Assembly: GCA_002298145.1 (NCBI GenBank)
Contig: DBMP01000001.1
Coordinates: forward strand, 1 to 64,000
Direction of reading: 5' to 3'
DNA: 64,000 bases
From: Spartobacteria bacterium UBA695
GTDB taxonomy: Bacteria; Verrucomicrobiota; Verrucomicrobiia; Chthoniobacterales; Chthoniobacteraceae
The position numbers and the translations under genes are program-made. Of this stretch, positions 26,562 to 35,215 are shown in pieces. The stretch's first letter is position 1. Each line of letters starts with the position of its first letter. The notes below the pieces were generated by a model that was not told where the DNA came from, made no database searches, and saw only the letters and a program-made list of their open reading frames with translations.

Positions 26562-27437
26562 ATGATTTTACACGGATGGGCGGTGGGGCAGGTTTTCGAT
26601 CTCCGTCACGGCGATTGCGTGGAGGGGATGCGCGCGCTGGAAACGGGCTCGGTGGACGTGGCGGTGACGTCGCCGCCGTACAACCTGGGGACCCGGTACG
26701 CCCATTTCCGCGATACGGCCCGGCGGGCGGATTTCCTAGAGTGGTCGATGCGCTGGGGGGAGGAGCTGAAAAGGGTGCTGAAGCCGGAGGGCTCTTTTTT
26801 CCTCAATATCGGGGCGGCTCCGGCCAATCCGCTGCTGCCGCACCAGTTGGCGCTGGGTTTTAGCGAGCTTTTCGTGCTCCAGAATACGCTCCACTGGGTC
26901 AAGTCGATCACGGTGCGCACGGCGGCGGGGGAGCTGGTTTCCGCCGGGCATTTTAAGCCGATTAACTCGCCCCGGTTCATCAGCGACTGCCATGAATACC
27001 TTTTTCACTTCACGAAAACCGGGGAGGTCTGCCTGGACCGCCTGGCAGTCGGGGTGCCCTACGCGGATAAATCCAACGTCACTCGCTGGCGGCACACCGG
27101 GGGGCGGGACTGCCGGTGCCGGGGGAATACGTGGTTCGTCCCCTACGAAACGATTGAGCACCGGGCCGAGCGCCCCCACCCGGCGACGTTCCCGGTGGAG
27201 CTGGCGGAAATGTGCCTGAAACTCCACGGCGTGGGGGGCCAGAGCGTCGTGCTCGACCCGTTCAACGGAATCGGCCATACTGCCCTGGCGGCGATGAAGT
27301 GCGGCGCAGGCCGGTTCATCGGGTTCGACATCGACGAGGGCTACCTCGAAGAAGCCCGGGCCCGGCTGAGCGCGGCGGCGGCAAGCGCTTCCACGCCGCG
27401 CCAAGACCCTAACCGCCATGCCCAGCCTTCTTTTTAA
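26562..27437 (+). CDS. Orphan beta-class DNA methyltransferase (N4-cytosine or N6-adenine)
   Basis: This 291-residue protein has catalytic motif IV TSPPYN at residues 36-41, followed by a variable target-recognition region (about 110-200) and then HPATFPVELAE and the SAM-binding motif I LDPFNGIGHT (231-240). The order IV-TRD-I defines the beta class. TSPPY is more typical of N4-cytosine enzymes, while N6-adenine remains possible. A cysteine-rich patch DCRCRGNTW (183-191) sits in the recognition region. There is no restriction endonuclease nearby. The 3' end overlaps nagA by 20 bases, so the two are probably co-transcribed. Confidence 0.88.
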   Translation: MILHGWAVGQVFDLRHGDCVEGMRALETGSVDVAVTSPPYNLGTRYAHFRDTARRADFLEWSMRWGEELKRVLKPEGSFFLNIGAAPANPLLPHQLALGFSELFVLQNTLHWVKSITVRTAAGELVSAGHFKPINSPRFISDCHEYLFHFTKTGEVCLDRLAVGVPYADKSNVTRWRHTGGRDCRCRGNTWFVPYETIEHRAERPHPATFPVELAEMCLKLHGVGGQSVVLDPFNGIGHTALAAMKCGAGRFIGFDIDEGYLEEARARLSAAAASASTPRQDPNRHAQPSF

Positions 27438-28590
27438 AAACGCCCGCCTGATTTTCCCTGACCAAGTGGTGCCGCAGGCCGATCTGCGCGTCGTCGACGG
27501 GAAGATCGTGGCCGTGGGGCGCGCTCTCCAGCCCGAACCGGGGGACGATGTGCAGCACTTGGGCGAACGCTTTCTCGCACCGGGGTTCATCGATATCCAC
27601 CTCCACGGGGCGGACGGCCACGACGCCATGGAGGCGACGCCCGAGGCGTTCGAGGCGATCTGCCGCGCCCACGCCCAGGGAGGCACGACGGCGCTGGCGC
27701 TCACAACGGTGGCGGCGGAGAACGCGGATCTCCTCAGGGTGCTGAAAACCGCCCGGGCCTACCGCCAGAGCCCACACGACGGGGCGGCGCTGCTGGGCAT
27801 CCACCTGGAGGGGCCCTATTTTTCACCGGAGAAAATCGGCGCGCACCGCCCGGAGCTGATCCGCGACCCCAAGCCGGAGCTTTACGCGCCGTTGCTGGAA
27901 TGGGCCGATGTGATTACCCAAGTAACGCTCGCCCCCGAACGGCCCGGGGCGCTGGCGCTCATCTCGGCGCTGCGGGCGCTCGGCATCCGGGTCAGCGGCG
28001 GCCATAGCGACGCGTGGGACGAAGAGGCCTGCGCAGCGTTCGCCCATGGGATGGAGGGGGTGACGCACGCTTTCAACGCCATGTCCTCGGCCCGCCGCCG
28101 GGGGCCATTCCGCGTGGCGGGGCTCCTGGAGTTCGCGCTGAGCGAACCGGGGATCACCTGCGAGCTGATCGCCGACGGGCGGCACGTTTCGCCGACCTTG
28201 ATGCGGATGCTCTACCAGGCCAAGGGACCGGGAGGGATCCTCCTCGTCACCGACGCCACGGCCGGAGCCGGGCTGCCGGAGGGGACGCCCTTTCGGCTGG
28301 GTGAAATGGAGTGCGTGGTGCGCAATCACGTGGGCCTGACCGCCGATGGCCACGCGCTGGCGGGCAGCACGTCACTGATGAGCCACCTGGTCCAGACGCT
28401 CGTGCGCGAGGCGGATATCCCCGTCTGCGAAGCGGTGCGCATGGCGACTTTCAACCCCGCGCAAGCTCTCCACCTCGAAACCAAAGGCCGCCTGGAAGCG
28501 GGCGCGGACGCAGACTTGGTAATCCTGGACGACGACCTCGGCGTGCTCGCGACATTCGTGGGCGGGCGGCGGGTTTACCGGAAAAATTAG
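27418..28590 (+). CDS. nagA: N-acetylglucosamine-6-phosphate deacetylase
   Basis: This 390-residue amidohydrolase removes acetate from GlcNAc-6-P during amino-sugar salvage or peptidoglycan recycling. Visible are the metal-site HLHGADGHD, HLEGPYFSPEKIGAH, the His motifs SGGHSDA and THAFNAMS, ADGRHVSP, and the catalytic Asp in LVTDATAGAG. The length is normal. It starts inside the methyltransferase gene. No nagB or PTS GlcNAc transporter is close by. Confidence 0.93.
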   Translation: MPSLLFKNARLIFPDQVVPQADLRVVDGKIVAVGRALQPEPGDDVQHLGERFLAPGFIDIHLHGADGHDAMEATPEAFEAICRAHAQGGTTALALTTVAAENADLLRVLKTARAYRQSPHDGAALLGIHLEGPYFSPEKIGAHRPELIRDPKPELYAPLLEWADVITQVTLAPERPGALALISALRALGIRVSGGHSDAWDEEACAAFAHGMEGVTHAFNAMSSARRRGPFRVAGLLEFALSEPGITCELIADGRHVSPTLMRMLYQAKGPGGILLVTDATAGAGLPEGTPFRLGEMECVVRNHVGLTADGHALAGSTSLMSHLVQTLVREADIPVCEAVRMATFNPAQALHLETKGRLEAGADADLVILDDDLGVLATFVGGRRVYRKN

Positions 28591-28629
28591 CCTCCAATTA
28601 GCCTCCCAAAAGAAAACGCACGATTCCCT

Positions 28630-29112
28630 ATGATCAAGATCGCCCGGCTCTCCGAAATCCCCGCGAAATCCACCCGCTCGCCGCACGGTAAATACCAGCT
28701 TGAACGCCGCTCGGTTTCGCAGGCTTTGGGCGGCACCAAAGACGTCGGCGAATGGGGCGGCGGCCACCCGTTCGACGTGGAGCACTTTACCCTCCCGCCC
28801 GGCGCGGCTGGGTTTCCATTCCACGCGCACGCGGCCCAATGGGAAATGTACCTGATCCTCAGCGGCAGCGGCGAAGTGCGCGGCGCGGAAGGCTGCGAGC
28901 CCGTCAGCGCCGGGGATCACATCCTATGCGCTCCCGGCGAGCCCCACCAGATCCGCAACACCGGGACCTCCGACCTGACCTACTACGTCATCGCCAACCA
29001 TCCCCGGGCCGACATCGCCACCTATCCCGACACACCCGGCAAATTCGTGATCAAACCCGGTCTCCAATGCTTCACCATGAACGAAGCCGCCTATTACGAG
29101 CCGGAAGAATAG
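28630..29112 (+). CDS. Cupin-domain protein
   Basis: This is a 160-residue single-domain cupin. The first conserved box is FPFHAHAAQWEMYLILSGSG, with His and Glu metal ligands. The second box is PGEPHQIRNTG, with the second His. Such proteins bind a divalent metal and act as sugar isomerases, dioxygenases or sensors; the substrate is not readable. It lies 39 bases after nagA and may be co-transcribed. Confidence 0.82.
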   Translation: MIKIARLSEIPAKSTRSPHGKYQLERRSVSQALGGTKDVGEWGGGHPFDVEHFTLPPGAAGFPFHAHAAQWEMYLILSGSGEVRGAEGCEPVSAGDHILCAPGEPHQIRNTGTSDLTYYVIANHPRADIATYPDTPGKFVIKPGLQCFTMNEAAYYEPEE

Positions 29113-29175
29113 AGCGCGTGCGTTTCCAAAAAACTCCCGCTTGGCGAATCGCCGCGACACGATGATAATGCGCGC

Positions 29176-30567
29176 GTGCTTAACCCGATCTGGCTTTCTC
29201 TTCTGCTCCTGGCCGTCTTTATCGGCGGGTTTTCCGGCAACCTCGGCCCGGTAACCGCCGCCGCTGCCGACAGCGCGAAAAACGCCGTGATGGGCATCGC
29301 CCTGCCGCTCGCGGGCTGGTTCGCGCTCTGGCTCGGCATGATGCGGCTGGCGGAGTTGGCGGGATTGGTCAACGTGCTCGCGCGCCTGCTGCGGCCTTTG
29401 ATGCGGCGGCTTTTCCCGGACGTCCCGGAGGGGCACCCGGCGCTGGGGGCGATGGCGCTCAACATGGCGGCAAACATGCTCGGCCTGGGCAATGCCGCGA
29501 CGCCCCTGGGCCTCAAGGCGATGAAGCATCTGGAAGGCCTGAACCCCCACCCCGGCCTGGCCAGCAATGCGATGTGTACCTTTTTGGCAATCAACACGGC
29601 CTCCATTCAGCTGATCCCGGCGACGGCGATCGGGATTCTGGCGGTGAACGGTTCGACCCGCCCCGCGGCGATTGTCCCGAGCGCGCTCCTGGCAACCCTC
29701 TGCGCCTTCACCGCGGGGCTCGTGAGCGTGAAGTTTCTGGAGAAGCTGCCCCGCTTTAAGCTCCCGCCCGTTCCGGCAAACCCCGCCCCGCGAAAAGCGG
29801 AGCCGGAAGCCGCCGATGCGCCAACCGAAATTCCGCCGGAGCCGACGCCGGTTTCGCGCGAGGGCCGGTATCTGCTGGCGCTCTATGCGCTTGCGATGGC
29901 GGCGATGTTTTTCATTCTCGCCTTCCCCGCGCTGGCCAACGAGGGCTTTGCCACCCTGCACGCGGCGCTACCCCGGGTGATCCCGGCGTTTTCGTTCGAG
30001 CCGCTGGGGCCCGAGCTGGCCCGGCTGCACCTGGCGACGCGGCTCCTGAGCGTGGCGGGGCTTTTGGCGCTGCCGTTCGCGTTCACGTTTTTCCCGCTCT
30101 ACGCCTGGCTGCGCGGGGTTAAGGTCTACGAGGAATTCGTGGAAGGGGCGCGCGAGGGCTTCCAGGTGGCAACGCGGATCATCCCGTTCCTGGTGGCGAT
30201 CCTGGTGGCGGTGGGGATGTTCCGCAGCGCGGGGGGCATCGGGCTGATTTCCAAGGCGCTCGGGCCGGTGCTGGGCGCGGTCGGCTTCCCGGTGGATCTG
30301 CTGCCGATGGTGCTGATCCGGCCCTTGAGCGGCAGCGCGACAACGGGCATTTTCACGGAGATCGTCCACAATTTCGGGGCCGACAGCCTGCAAGCGCTGA
30401 TGGCCGGAACGATCTTTGGCAGCACGGAGACGACGTTTTACGTGCTGGCGGTCTACTTCGGCTCGGTCGGCATCCGCAAAACGCGCCACGCGGTGCTCGC
30501 GGGCCTCACCGCCGATTGCGTGGGCGTCATCGCCTCCATCGCGGTCTGCCGGTGGCTGTTTGCGTAA
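29176..30567 (+). CDS. SpmA-SpmB fusion, nucleoside-recognition (Gate) membrane protein
   Basis: This 463-residue polytopic membrane protein begins with GTG; no in-frame ATG precedes it. The N-terminal half (about 1-200) matches SpmA (ALNMAANMLGLGNAATPLGL, NTASIQLIPAT). The C-terminal half (about 240-463) matches SpmB (ATRIIPFLVAILVAVGMFR, LPMVLIRPLSGSATTGI, GSTETTFYVLAVYFGSVGI). In spore formers SpmA and SpmB are separate proteins affecting spore dehydration. Fused versions are common in non-spore-formers, where a transport role is presumed. Its TAA abuts the convergent pdxH stop with no base between. Confidence 0.88.
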   Translation: MLNPIWLSLLLLAVFIGGFSGNLGPVTAAAADSAKNAVMGIALPLAGWFALWLGMMRLAELAGLVNVLARLLRPLMRRLFPDVPEGHPALGAMALNMAANMLGLGNAATPLGLKAMKHLEGLNPHPGLASNAMCTFLAINTASIQLIPATAIGILAVNGSTRPAAIVPSALLATLCAFTAGLVSVKFLEKLPRFKLPPVPANPAPRKAEPEAADAPTEIPPEPTPVSREGRYLLALYALAMAAMFFILAFPALANEGFATLHAALPRVIPAFSFEPLGPELARLHLATRLLSVAGLLALPFAFTFFPLYAWLRGVKVYEEFVEGAREGFQVATRIIPFLVAILVAVGMFRSAGGIGLISKALGPVLGAVGFPVDLLPMVLIRPLSGSATTGIFTEIVHNFGADSLQALMAGTIFGSTETTFYVLAVYFGSVGIRKTRHAVLAGLTADCVGVIASIAVCRWLFA

Positions 30568-31206
30568 TCAGGGCGCGAGGCGCTCGATCACCCAGGAGCC
30601 GTCGGGCTGGGCGGTGTATTCGAAGCGGTCGTGCAGGCGGTTTGAGCCGCCTTGCCAGAATTCGATGGTCTCGGGCTTGACGCGGAAGCCGCCCCAAAAG
30701 GAGGGGAGCGGGATTTTCCCCGCGCCGAATTTCTCTTTCAATTTACCCCACTCCATTTCCAGCACGGTGCGCGAGGAAATGGCGTGGCTCTGGCGCGAGG
30801 CCCAGGCGGCAAGCTGGCTTTCGCGCGGACGCGACATAAAGTACTTCAGCGATTCCATGGCCGGGATTTTGTCGGCGCGGCCCCGGACGATGACCTGGCG
30901 CTCCAGCGGCAGCCACGGGAAGAGAAGCGAGACGTTCGGGTTTTCGCCGAGCTGCTGGGCTTTGCGGCTTTCGAGGTTGGTGAAAAAGACGAACCCGCGC
31001 GCGTCGAGGCCTTTCAAAAGCACGGTACGCAGCAGGGGGTGCCCGTCGGCTCCGCAGGTGGCCAGGCTCATGGCGGTGGGCTCGACGACCTTGGCTTCGA
31101 TCACTTCGTCCAACCAGAAGTTGAACATATCAATGGGGTCGGGCTTGAGGTCCTCGCGCCGCAATTTGCCTTTGCGGTAGTCGGAGCGTACGTCGGCAAG
31201 ATTCAT
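30568..31206 (-). CDS. pdxH: Pyridoxine/pyridoxamine 5'-phosphate oxidase
   Basis: This 212-residue FMN enzyme makes pyridoxal phosphate. It contains EATAMSLAT-type FMN-binding residues (EPTAMSLATCGADGHPLLRTV), GFVFFTNLESRKAQQL, FPWLPLERQVIVRG, SRPRESQLAAWASRQS and the C-terminal WQGGSNRLHDRFEYT. The length is normal. An AAAGGCACC before the ATG offers a weak ribosome-binding site. It is separated from the upstream GT39 gene by 82 bases on the same strand. Confidence 0.95.
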   Translation of the reverse strand: MNLADVRSDYRKGKLRREDLKPDPIDMFNFWLDEVIEAKVVEPTAMSLATCGADGHPLLRTVLLKGLDARGFVFFTNLESRKAQQLGENPNVSLLFPWLPLERQVIVRGRADKIPAMESLKYFMSRPRESQLAAWASRQSHAISSRTVLEMEWGKLKEKFGAGKIPLPSFWGGFRVKPETIEFWQGGSNRLHDRFEYTAQPDGSWVIERLAP

Positions 31207-31288
31207 GGTGCCTTTAGCATACCCGCCCGGGCCCGGCTTCCAAGTGGAAGCGTGAGTCGATGGGAAAAAAAGGGCCTTTTACGGTGAG

Positions 31289-32965
31289 CTACAGGCTTTT
31301 GGCCTTCGGTTGGGCGGGATCGGGGGCCATGGAGCCGGAGGCGGCCGGGCGCGTGGCGCGAATGAGGATGTTCTCGCCGATCCACTCGCCGTCGGAAGTG
31401 CCAAACACCTCCGATTTGCTAAACCCTCGCCAATCGGACTGGCGCATGGTGCAAAGGGCGCTCGGGTATTTTTCCATGAACGCGGAGAGACCGTCGAAGT
31501 GGATGATCGGCACCGGATGATCAGCCCAGAAGGGCGATTTTTTCCGCGAAAGCACCGATACGCTCTCGCGGGTGTAATAGGCCACGCCGCGCATGCCGAA
31601 TTTGCCCGAGAGCAGCGGCTCGCCGTCGCGGCGCTCCGCGGCCATTTTCAGGGCCGTGGCGCGGATGGAGACGGTTGCGTCCAGGGTCTCGAAGGAGAAG
31701 GAGACGAGGCCGACCAGCAGAACGGCGGTCGCGCAGGCGGTGGCTCCGATCCAGAGCCGGTAACGCCGGAGGCAGAAGGCGACCAGAGCGACGCTCAGCA
31801 CGACGCCAAAGCCAATGGCAGCGACGGAAAAGCCCCGCGCCATGGGCACGAACGGGACGGCAAAGGGGACCACGGCTTGCAGGGCGGCTGCGCCGAGGAC
31901 CACGCGCCGTTCGGCGGCGGATTCAAAGCCACGGGCCACGATGGCGTCCAGGGCCGCGCCGATCGCGATGGCCAGCGGGACGAAAAGGTAGAAGCCGTAG
32001 GAGGGAAGCTTCGACTGGGCGAGGGTGACGAAAAGCAGGTTCGGCAAAAACCAGCAGGCGCAGAAGAGCGTGGCGGGCGAGGAGCGGAACTTCCAGAAGA
32101 GTTTTTTCAGCCCCAGGAGCGCGGCGGGCAGCCACGGGATGGAGCCGATCAAGAGCACGCCGGGGTAGTACCAGAAATGATTATTGGAGGGGTGCTCGGC
32201 GCGGACGAAACGGAGGATGTTATCGCGGTAGAAGAATTCCTCGATAAAGCGCGACCAGTGCTGCTCCAACATCAGGCCATACCAGGGCCCGACGATGAGG
32301 AGGTGCAGCCCGGCCCCGATCCAGAAGCCCCGGCCCCGGAAGACCCACGGGCGCTTGCCCAGCCAGGTGAAGCAGAGCGCGGAAAAGAGCGGGACGAGCG
32401 TGCCGATGGGCCCCTTGGTCAGTACGGCCAGGCCGGTAAAGACGAAGTGCAGGATGACCCAGCGATCCCGGCGCGCCGGTTCCTCCAGCGCTCGCCAGTA
32501 ACAGTAGAGCGCGGCGGTGATGAAGACGGCCAGCGGGATATCCGTAAGCATGAGCCGCCCCATGAGGCAGAGCTCCACCCCACCGGCCATGAAGGCCCCG
32601 GCAATGAGGGCGGCGCGGGCGTTGAAAAGGCGGCGGGCAAAGGCGTAGGTGAGAAAGACCAGCACGGTGGCGGCCACGGCGGCGGAGAAGCGGCCAGCCC
32701 ACTCGGATTCGCCAAAGGCCCGGAAGGAGGCGGCGACGGTCCAGTAGTAGAGGATCGGTTTCTCAAACTGCGGCGCGCCGAAAATCTGCGGCGTCATCCA
32801 GTCGTTGGATTGCACCATTTCGCGGGCGGTGAGGGCGTAAAAGGGCTCGTCGGGATCAATCAACCCCATCTTTCCGAGGTTCCACCAGAAGGCGAAGTAA
32901 GAAAGTAAGAGGAGGATCAGTACGTCGCGAAACGTCGAACGGCGGATTTCAGATAACTGGATCAA
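31289..32965 (-). CDS. ArnT/PMT-type membrane glycosyltransferase (GT39-like)
   Basis: This 558-residue polytopic protein shows the GT39/GT83 opening pattern: a first membrane helix, then GLIDPDEPFYALTAREM with the catalytic Asp-Glu. It continues with FEKPILYYW and GLAVLTKGPIGTLVPL. Ten or more hydrophobic helices and a C-terminal soluble domain are visible. Such enzymes transfer a sugar from a polyprenyl-phosphate donor to lipid A or proteins. The only suitable start is TTG at 32965, with AAGGA about 12 nt upstream; the next Met lies inside the catalytic region. A second, related gene starts at 63272. Confidence 0.82.
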   Translation of the reverse strand: MIQLSEIRRSTFRDVLILLLLSYFAFWWNLGKMGLIDPDEPFYALTAREMVQSNDWMTPQIFGAPQFEKPILYYWTVAASFRAFGESEWAGRFSAAVAATVLVFLTYAFARRLFNARAALIAGAFMAGGVELCLMGRLMLTDIPLAVFITAALYCYWRALEEPARRDRWVILHFVFTGLAVLTKGPIGTLVPLFSALCFTWLGKRPWVFRGRGFWIGAGLHLLIVGPWYGLMLEQHWSRFIEEFFYRDNILRFVRAEHPSNNHFWYYPGVLLIGSIPWLPAALLGLKKLFWKFRSSPATLFCACWFLPNLLFVTLAQSKLPSYGFYLFVPLAIAIGAALDAIVARGFESAAERRVVLGAAALQAVVPFAVPFVPMARGFSVAAIGFGVVLSVALVAFCLRRYRLWIGATACATAVLLVGLVSFSFETLDATVSIRATALKMAAERRDGEPLLSGKFGMRGVAYYTRESVSVLSRKKSPFWADHPVPIIHFDGLSAFMEKYPSALCTMRQSDWRGFSKSEVFGTSDGEWIGENILIRATRPAASGSMAPDPAQPKAKSL

Positions 32966-33128
32966 AGCAATAACGGGTCCTTGCCACGCGGGATGCGGAG
33001 CGGTCCGGGCAATATTACGTGGGGGAACCTATTAGGCGAGGGGATTTTTGGCCCTGAATTACCTAGGTATAAAGCCTCCACATTGGCCCCGCGGATTCCC
33101 TGCCCCTCCGCGCGCCCGCCCAAAAAAA

Positions 33129-33773
33129 TCAGGCAAGGGGGATCTGCTGTCGGGGGCCGAGGAATTTCGGCTGGGTGTGGAGGACGTAGAGATCGAGCAC
33201 GGCTTTGACCCGCGCGAAGGTTTCGCGAACTTTCGTTTTGACCCCGCGGCGCAGGCCAACATCCCGGGCGCAGAAGGCAATGGCGTCGAGGCCGTAATAG
33301 TGCGCGATGAAGAGCGCCCGCTCGTCGTGGAAGCGCTGGGAAATGACGGTGAAACGCGAGAGGCCAAAGACTTCCCGGGCGCGAACGACGGAGTCGAGCG
33401 TGCGGAACCCGGCGTAGTCAAGGGTGATGGCGCTGGCGGGGACGCCTTGCGCGAGGAGGGCCGTGCGCATGAGGGTGGGCTCGTCGTAGCCGCGCGTGCC
33501 GTTGTCGCCGCTGACGAGGAGGTGGCGCACTTTGCCCGCCCGGTAGAGGGCGACGGCAGCGTCGATCCGGTAGTCGAAGAACGGGTTGCGCTGGCCGTTG
33601 CGCCGGAGGTTGGTGGTCCCCAGGAGCAAGCCGACTTCCCGCTCGGGAACCTGGTCCACCCGCGTGTAAAGCTTCCCGTTGCCAGCGTTTTCCACGAGCC
33701 AGCCGCATCCGGCGGTTCCCGCGGCAAGCGCAAGAACTACTACTCCAGCAACGGCAAATCGGGATTTCTTCAT
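33129..33773 (-). CDS. SanA/YdcF-like (DUF218) envelope protein
   Basis: This 214-residue protein has an N-terminal membrane anchor or lipoprotein-like signal (LALAAGTAGCG) followed by a DUF218 domain: LLLGTTNLRRNGQRNPFFDYRIDAAVALYRAGKV, then HLLVSGDNGTRGYDEPTLMR and ISQRFHDERALFIAHYYG. This organisation matches SanA, which affects envelope permeability in E. coli. It is divergent from the structured element at 33898-34007. Confidence 0.8.
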   Translation of the reverse strand: MKKSRFAVAGVVVLALAAGTAGCGWLVENAGNGKLYTRVDQVPEREVGLLLGTTNLRRNGQRNPFFDYRIDAAVALYRAGKVRHLLVSGDNGTRGYDEPTLMRTALLAQGVPASAITLDYAGFRTLDSVVRAREVFGLSRFTVISQRFHDERALFIAHYYGLDAIAFCARDVGLRRGVKTKVRETFARVKAVLDLYVLHTQPKFLGPRQQIPLA

Positions 33774-33897
33774 CGGGAAGGTATTTATCAGGAACTCAGG
33801 AACTCAGGAATAATACAAGAGATTTGACGCTATGGGCGGGTTTTTGGGAGAATATTGCCTTACATTTTAAATTGAATCTGCGCAGGCAGAGAGATTG

Positions 33898-34007
33898 GTG
33901 TCCTTAAACCTCACGAATTTACACATCCAATCACCACTGACTGCACCGAAGAATCGGTGCGGTCCGGTCGTGTATTGGATGTGGGTCTCGTGAGGACCTA
34001 AGGACAC
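33898..34007 (+). ncRNA. Candidate structured RNA or cis-regulatory leader
   Basis: Four nested stems form one long rod: GTGTCCTTA/TAAGGACAC (33898-33906 with 33999-34007), CCTCACGA/TCGTGAGG (33909-33916 with 33988-33995), ACATCCAAT/ATTGGATGT (33923-33931 with 33974-33982), and GACTGCACCGA-agaa-TCGGTGCGGTC (33939-33964). Internal loops separate them. T42:G61 in the last stem is a wobble on the plus strand but a mismatch on the minus strand, which favours plus-strand RNA. A short CGGC-TTGG-GCCG hairpin and T6 (34030-34035) follow. It ends 46 nt before the start of the next gene. I recognise no known RNA family. Confidence 0.55.
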
Positions 34008-34053
34008 ATACGGCTTGGGCCGCACCCTCTTTTTTGTCTGTGCCTTTCAGGCT

Positions 34054-34476
34054 ATGAACACAAAAGAGAACGGATTTTCGGACGATCGCAAAACCTATTA
34101 CCTCCCGGCGTCCCACGCCCAACACATCCGCCGCTACCGGCAGTGCAGCCCGCCCGGCGACGAGCTCCTGGGCATCGAGGCGTTTGATTACCTCGTCATC
34201 TCGGTGTTGCAAATCACCGGTTTTGCCTCTCCGGAGGTGGAGATCCAGGCCGTCCATGTGGACGCGACGTTTCCTCTCGGCGTCACGGTGGAAAACACCC
34301 CCGGTTTGTTTGCCGAAGCAGAATATCCTCTGCGGCTTGGCTATGGCGCGTCGCTCACGCTGCTGCTCGACACTCCCACGACGTCCAAACGCTTCAGGCA
34401 ATTCTGCTACTCAGGCAAGCCTCAAAAGGTGGTCGTTACCACCAATGCCGGGCTCATGGTCTTTGAAGCGGTGTAG
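34054..34476 (+). CDS. Hypothetical protein downstream of the structured element
   Basis: This 140-residue soluble protein has no signal peptide, membrane helix or recognised domain. It has a basic segment SHAQHIRRYRQCSP and a beta-rich centre. The ATG at 34054 is preferred over a start at 34015, which would lie in the terminator-like region before it. It may be regulated by the structured leader at 33898-34007. It is single; the following 169 bases contain two palindromes. Confidence 0.55.
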   Translation: MNTKENGFSDDRKTYYLPASHAQHIRRYRQCSPPGDELLGIEAFDYLVISVLQITGFASPEVEIQAVHVDATFPLGVTVENTPGLFAEAEYPLRLGYGASLTLLLDTPTTSKRFRQFCYSGKPQKVVVTTNAGLMVFEAV

Positions 34477-34536
34477 GTATTTAGGGAGTGCCCAAGACCC
34501 TCTCGTGCCCAAATCGCGGCCAGCCCTCTCGGCACT

Positions 34537-34565
34537 CTCGTTCCCAAATGGAGTTTGGGAACGAG
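34537..34565. repeat. REP-like palindrome, CTCGTTCCC type
   Basis: CTCGTTCCCAAA (34537-34548) pairs with TTTGGGAACGAG (34554-34565) around a 5-nt loop. The same outer word CTCGTTCCC/GGGAACGAG recurs at 41102-41132 with a different inner stem. Confidence 0.7.
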
Positions 34566-34584
34566 GAAACGAGGAAAAAACTTG

Positions 34585-34610
34585 CGTTACGAATCTGGAG
34601 ATTCGTAACG
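34585..34610. repeat. REP-like palindrome, GAATCT type
   Basis: A perfect 12-bp stem CGTTACGAATCT-gg-AGATTCGTAACG lies 20 bases after the preceding palindrome and about 35 bases from the leuD stop. Its inner word matches the element at 24502-24527. Confidence 0.7.
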
Positions 34611-34645
34611 AGGGTGCTGCTAAAAACCCGGGCTGCGGTTCTGCC

Positions 34646-35191
34646 TTACGCTTTCGCGATCATCCCGCTCTGGCGGGCGTAGTTAAAGAGGCCGCCCGCG
34701 TCGATGACGGGCCGGACGTCGCCCAGCGGCTTGAGCTCGTAGGTCTTGCCGTTGACGGTGAGCGTGTTGGCGTCCAGGTCGAGGGTGGCCTCGTCGCCGG
34801 TCTTGATTTCGTCGCAGATGCGCACGGGGGTATCAACCGGGTATAGCTCGCCGGTGGCAACCGAGTTGCGGAAGAAAATCCGGGCGAAGGACTCGGCGAC
34901 AACCGCTTCGACGCCCGCCGCGCCGAGGGCGATGGGGGCGTGCTCGCGGGAGGAGCCGCAGCCGAAGTTGCGCCCCGCGACGATGATCCCATACGGGGTC
35001 TTCGTCTGGCCTTCGGGCACGAATTTGATCGGGTTGACGTCGTCCGGGAGACCGGCCAGGGCGTAGCTGCCGAGCTTCTCGTACTCTTCCTTGATGGTCG
35101 GGATGAGGTTGAGGTACTGGGCCGGGATGATCTGGTCGGTGTCGATGTTGTCCGCAACGACGAAAACTTTGCTGGTAATGGTCTTGGCCAT
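34646..35191 (-). CDS. leuD: 3-isopropylmalate dehydratase, small subunit
   Basis: This 181-residue swivel-domain subunit works with LeuC in leucine biosynthesis. Visible are [32 protein letters not shown] and [12 protein letters not shown]. The start is preceded by AAGGAG at a good distance. It follows leuC by 24 bases. It is of the short HACN/LeuD2-like form (about 165-180 residues), so a related substrate such as homoaconitate or citramalate-pathway intermediates cannot be fully excluded. Confidence 0.92.
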   Translation of the reverse strand: MAKTITSKVFVVADNIDTDQIIPAQYLNLIPTIKEEYEKLGSYALAGLPDDVNPIKFVPEGQTKTPYGIIVAGRNFGCGSSREHAPIALGAAGVEAVVAESFARIFFRNSVATGELYPVDTPVRICDEIKTGDEATLDLDANTLTVNGKTYELKPLGDVRPVIDAGGLFNYARQSGMIAKA

Positions 35192-35215
35192 GGTAAGGGT
35201 CTCCTTAAATTAGGA

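Noticed and set aside
31310..32908. 532-codon plus-strand frame opposite the GT39 gene
   Set aside because: It is antisense to a polytopic glycosyltransferase; its translation is Gly/Asp/Glu/Arg-rich, the expected mirror of Ala/Leu/Val-rich membrane codons.
33898..34007. Assignment of the structured element to SRP RNA or 6S RNA
   Set aside because: The GGAA tetraloop and AGCA internal loop of SRP RNA are absent, and it is shorter than 6S RNA with no large central bubble.
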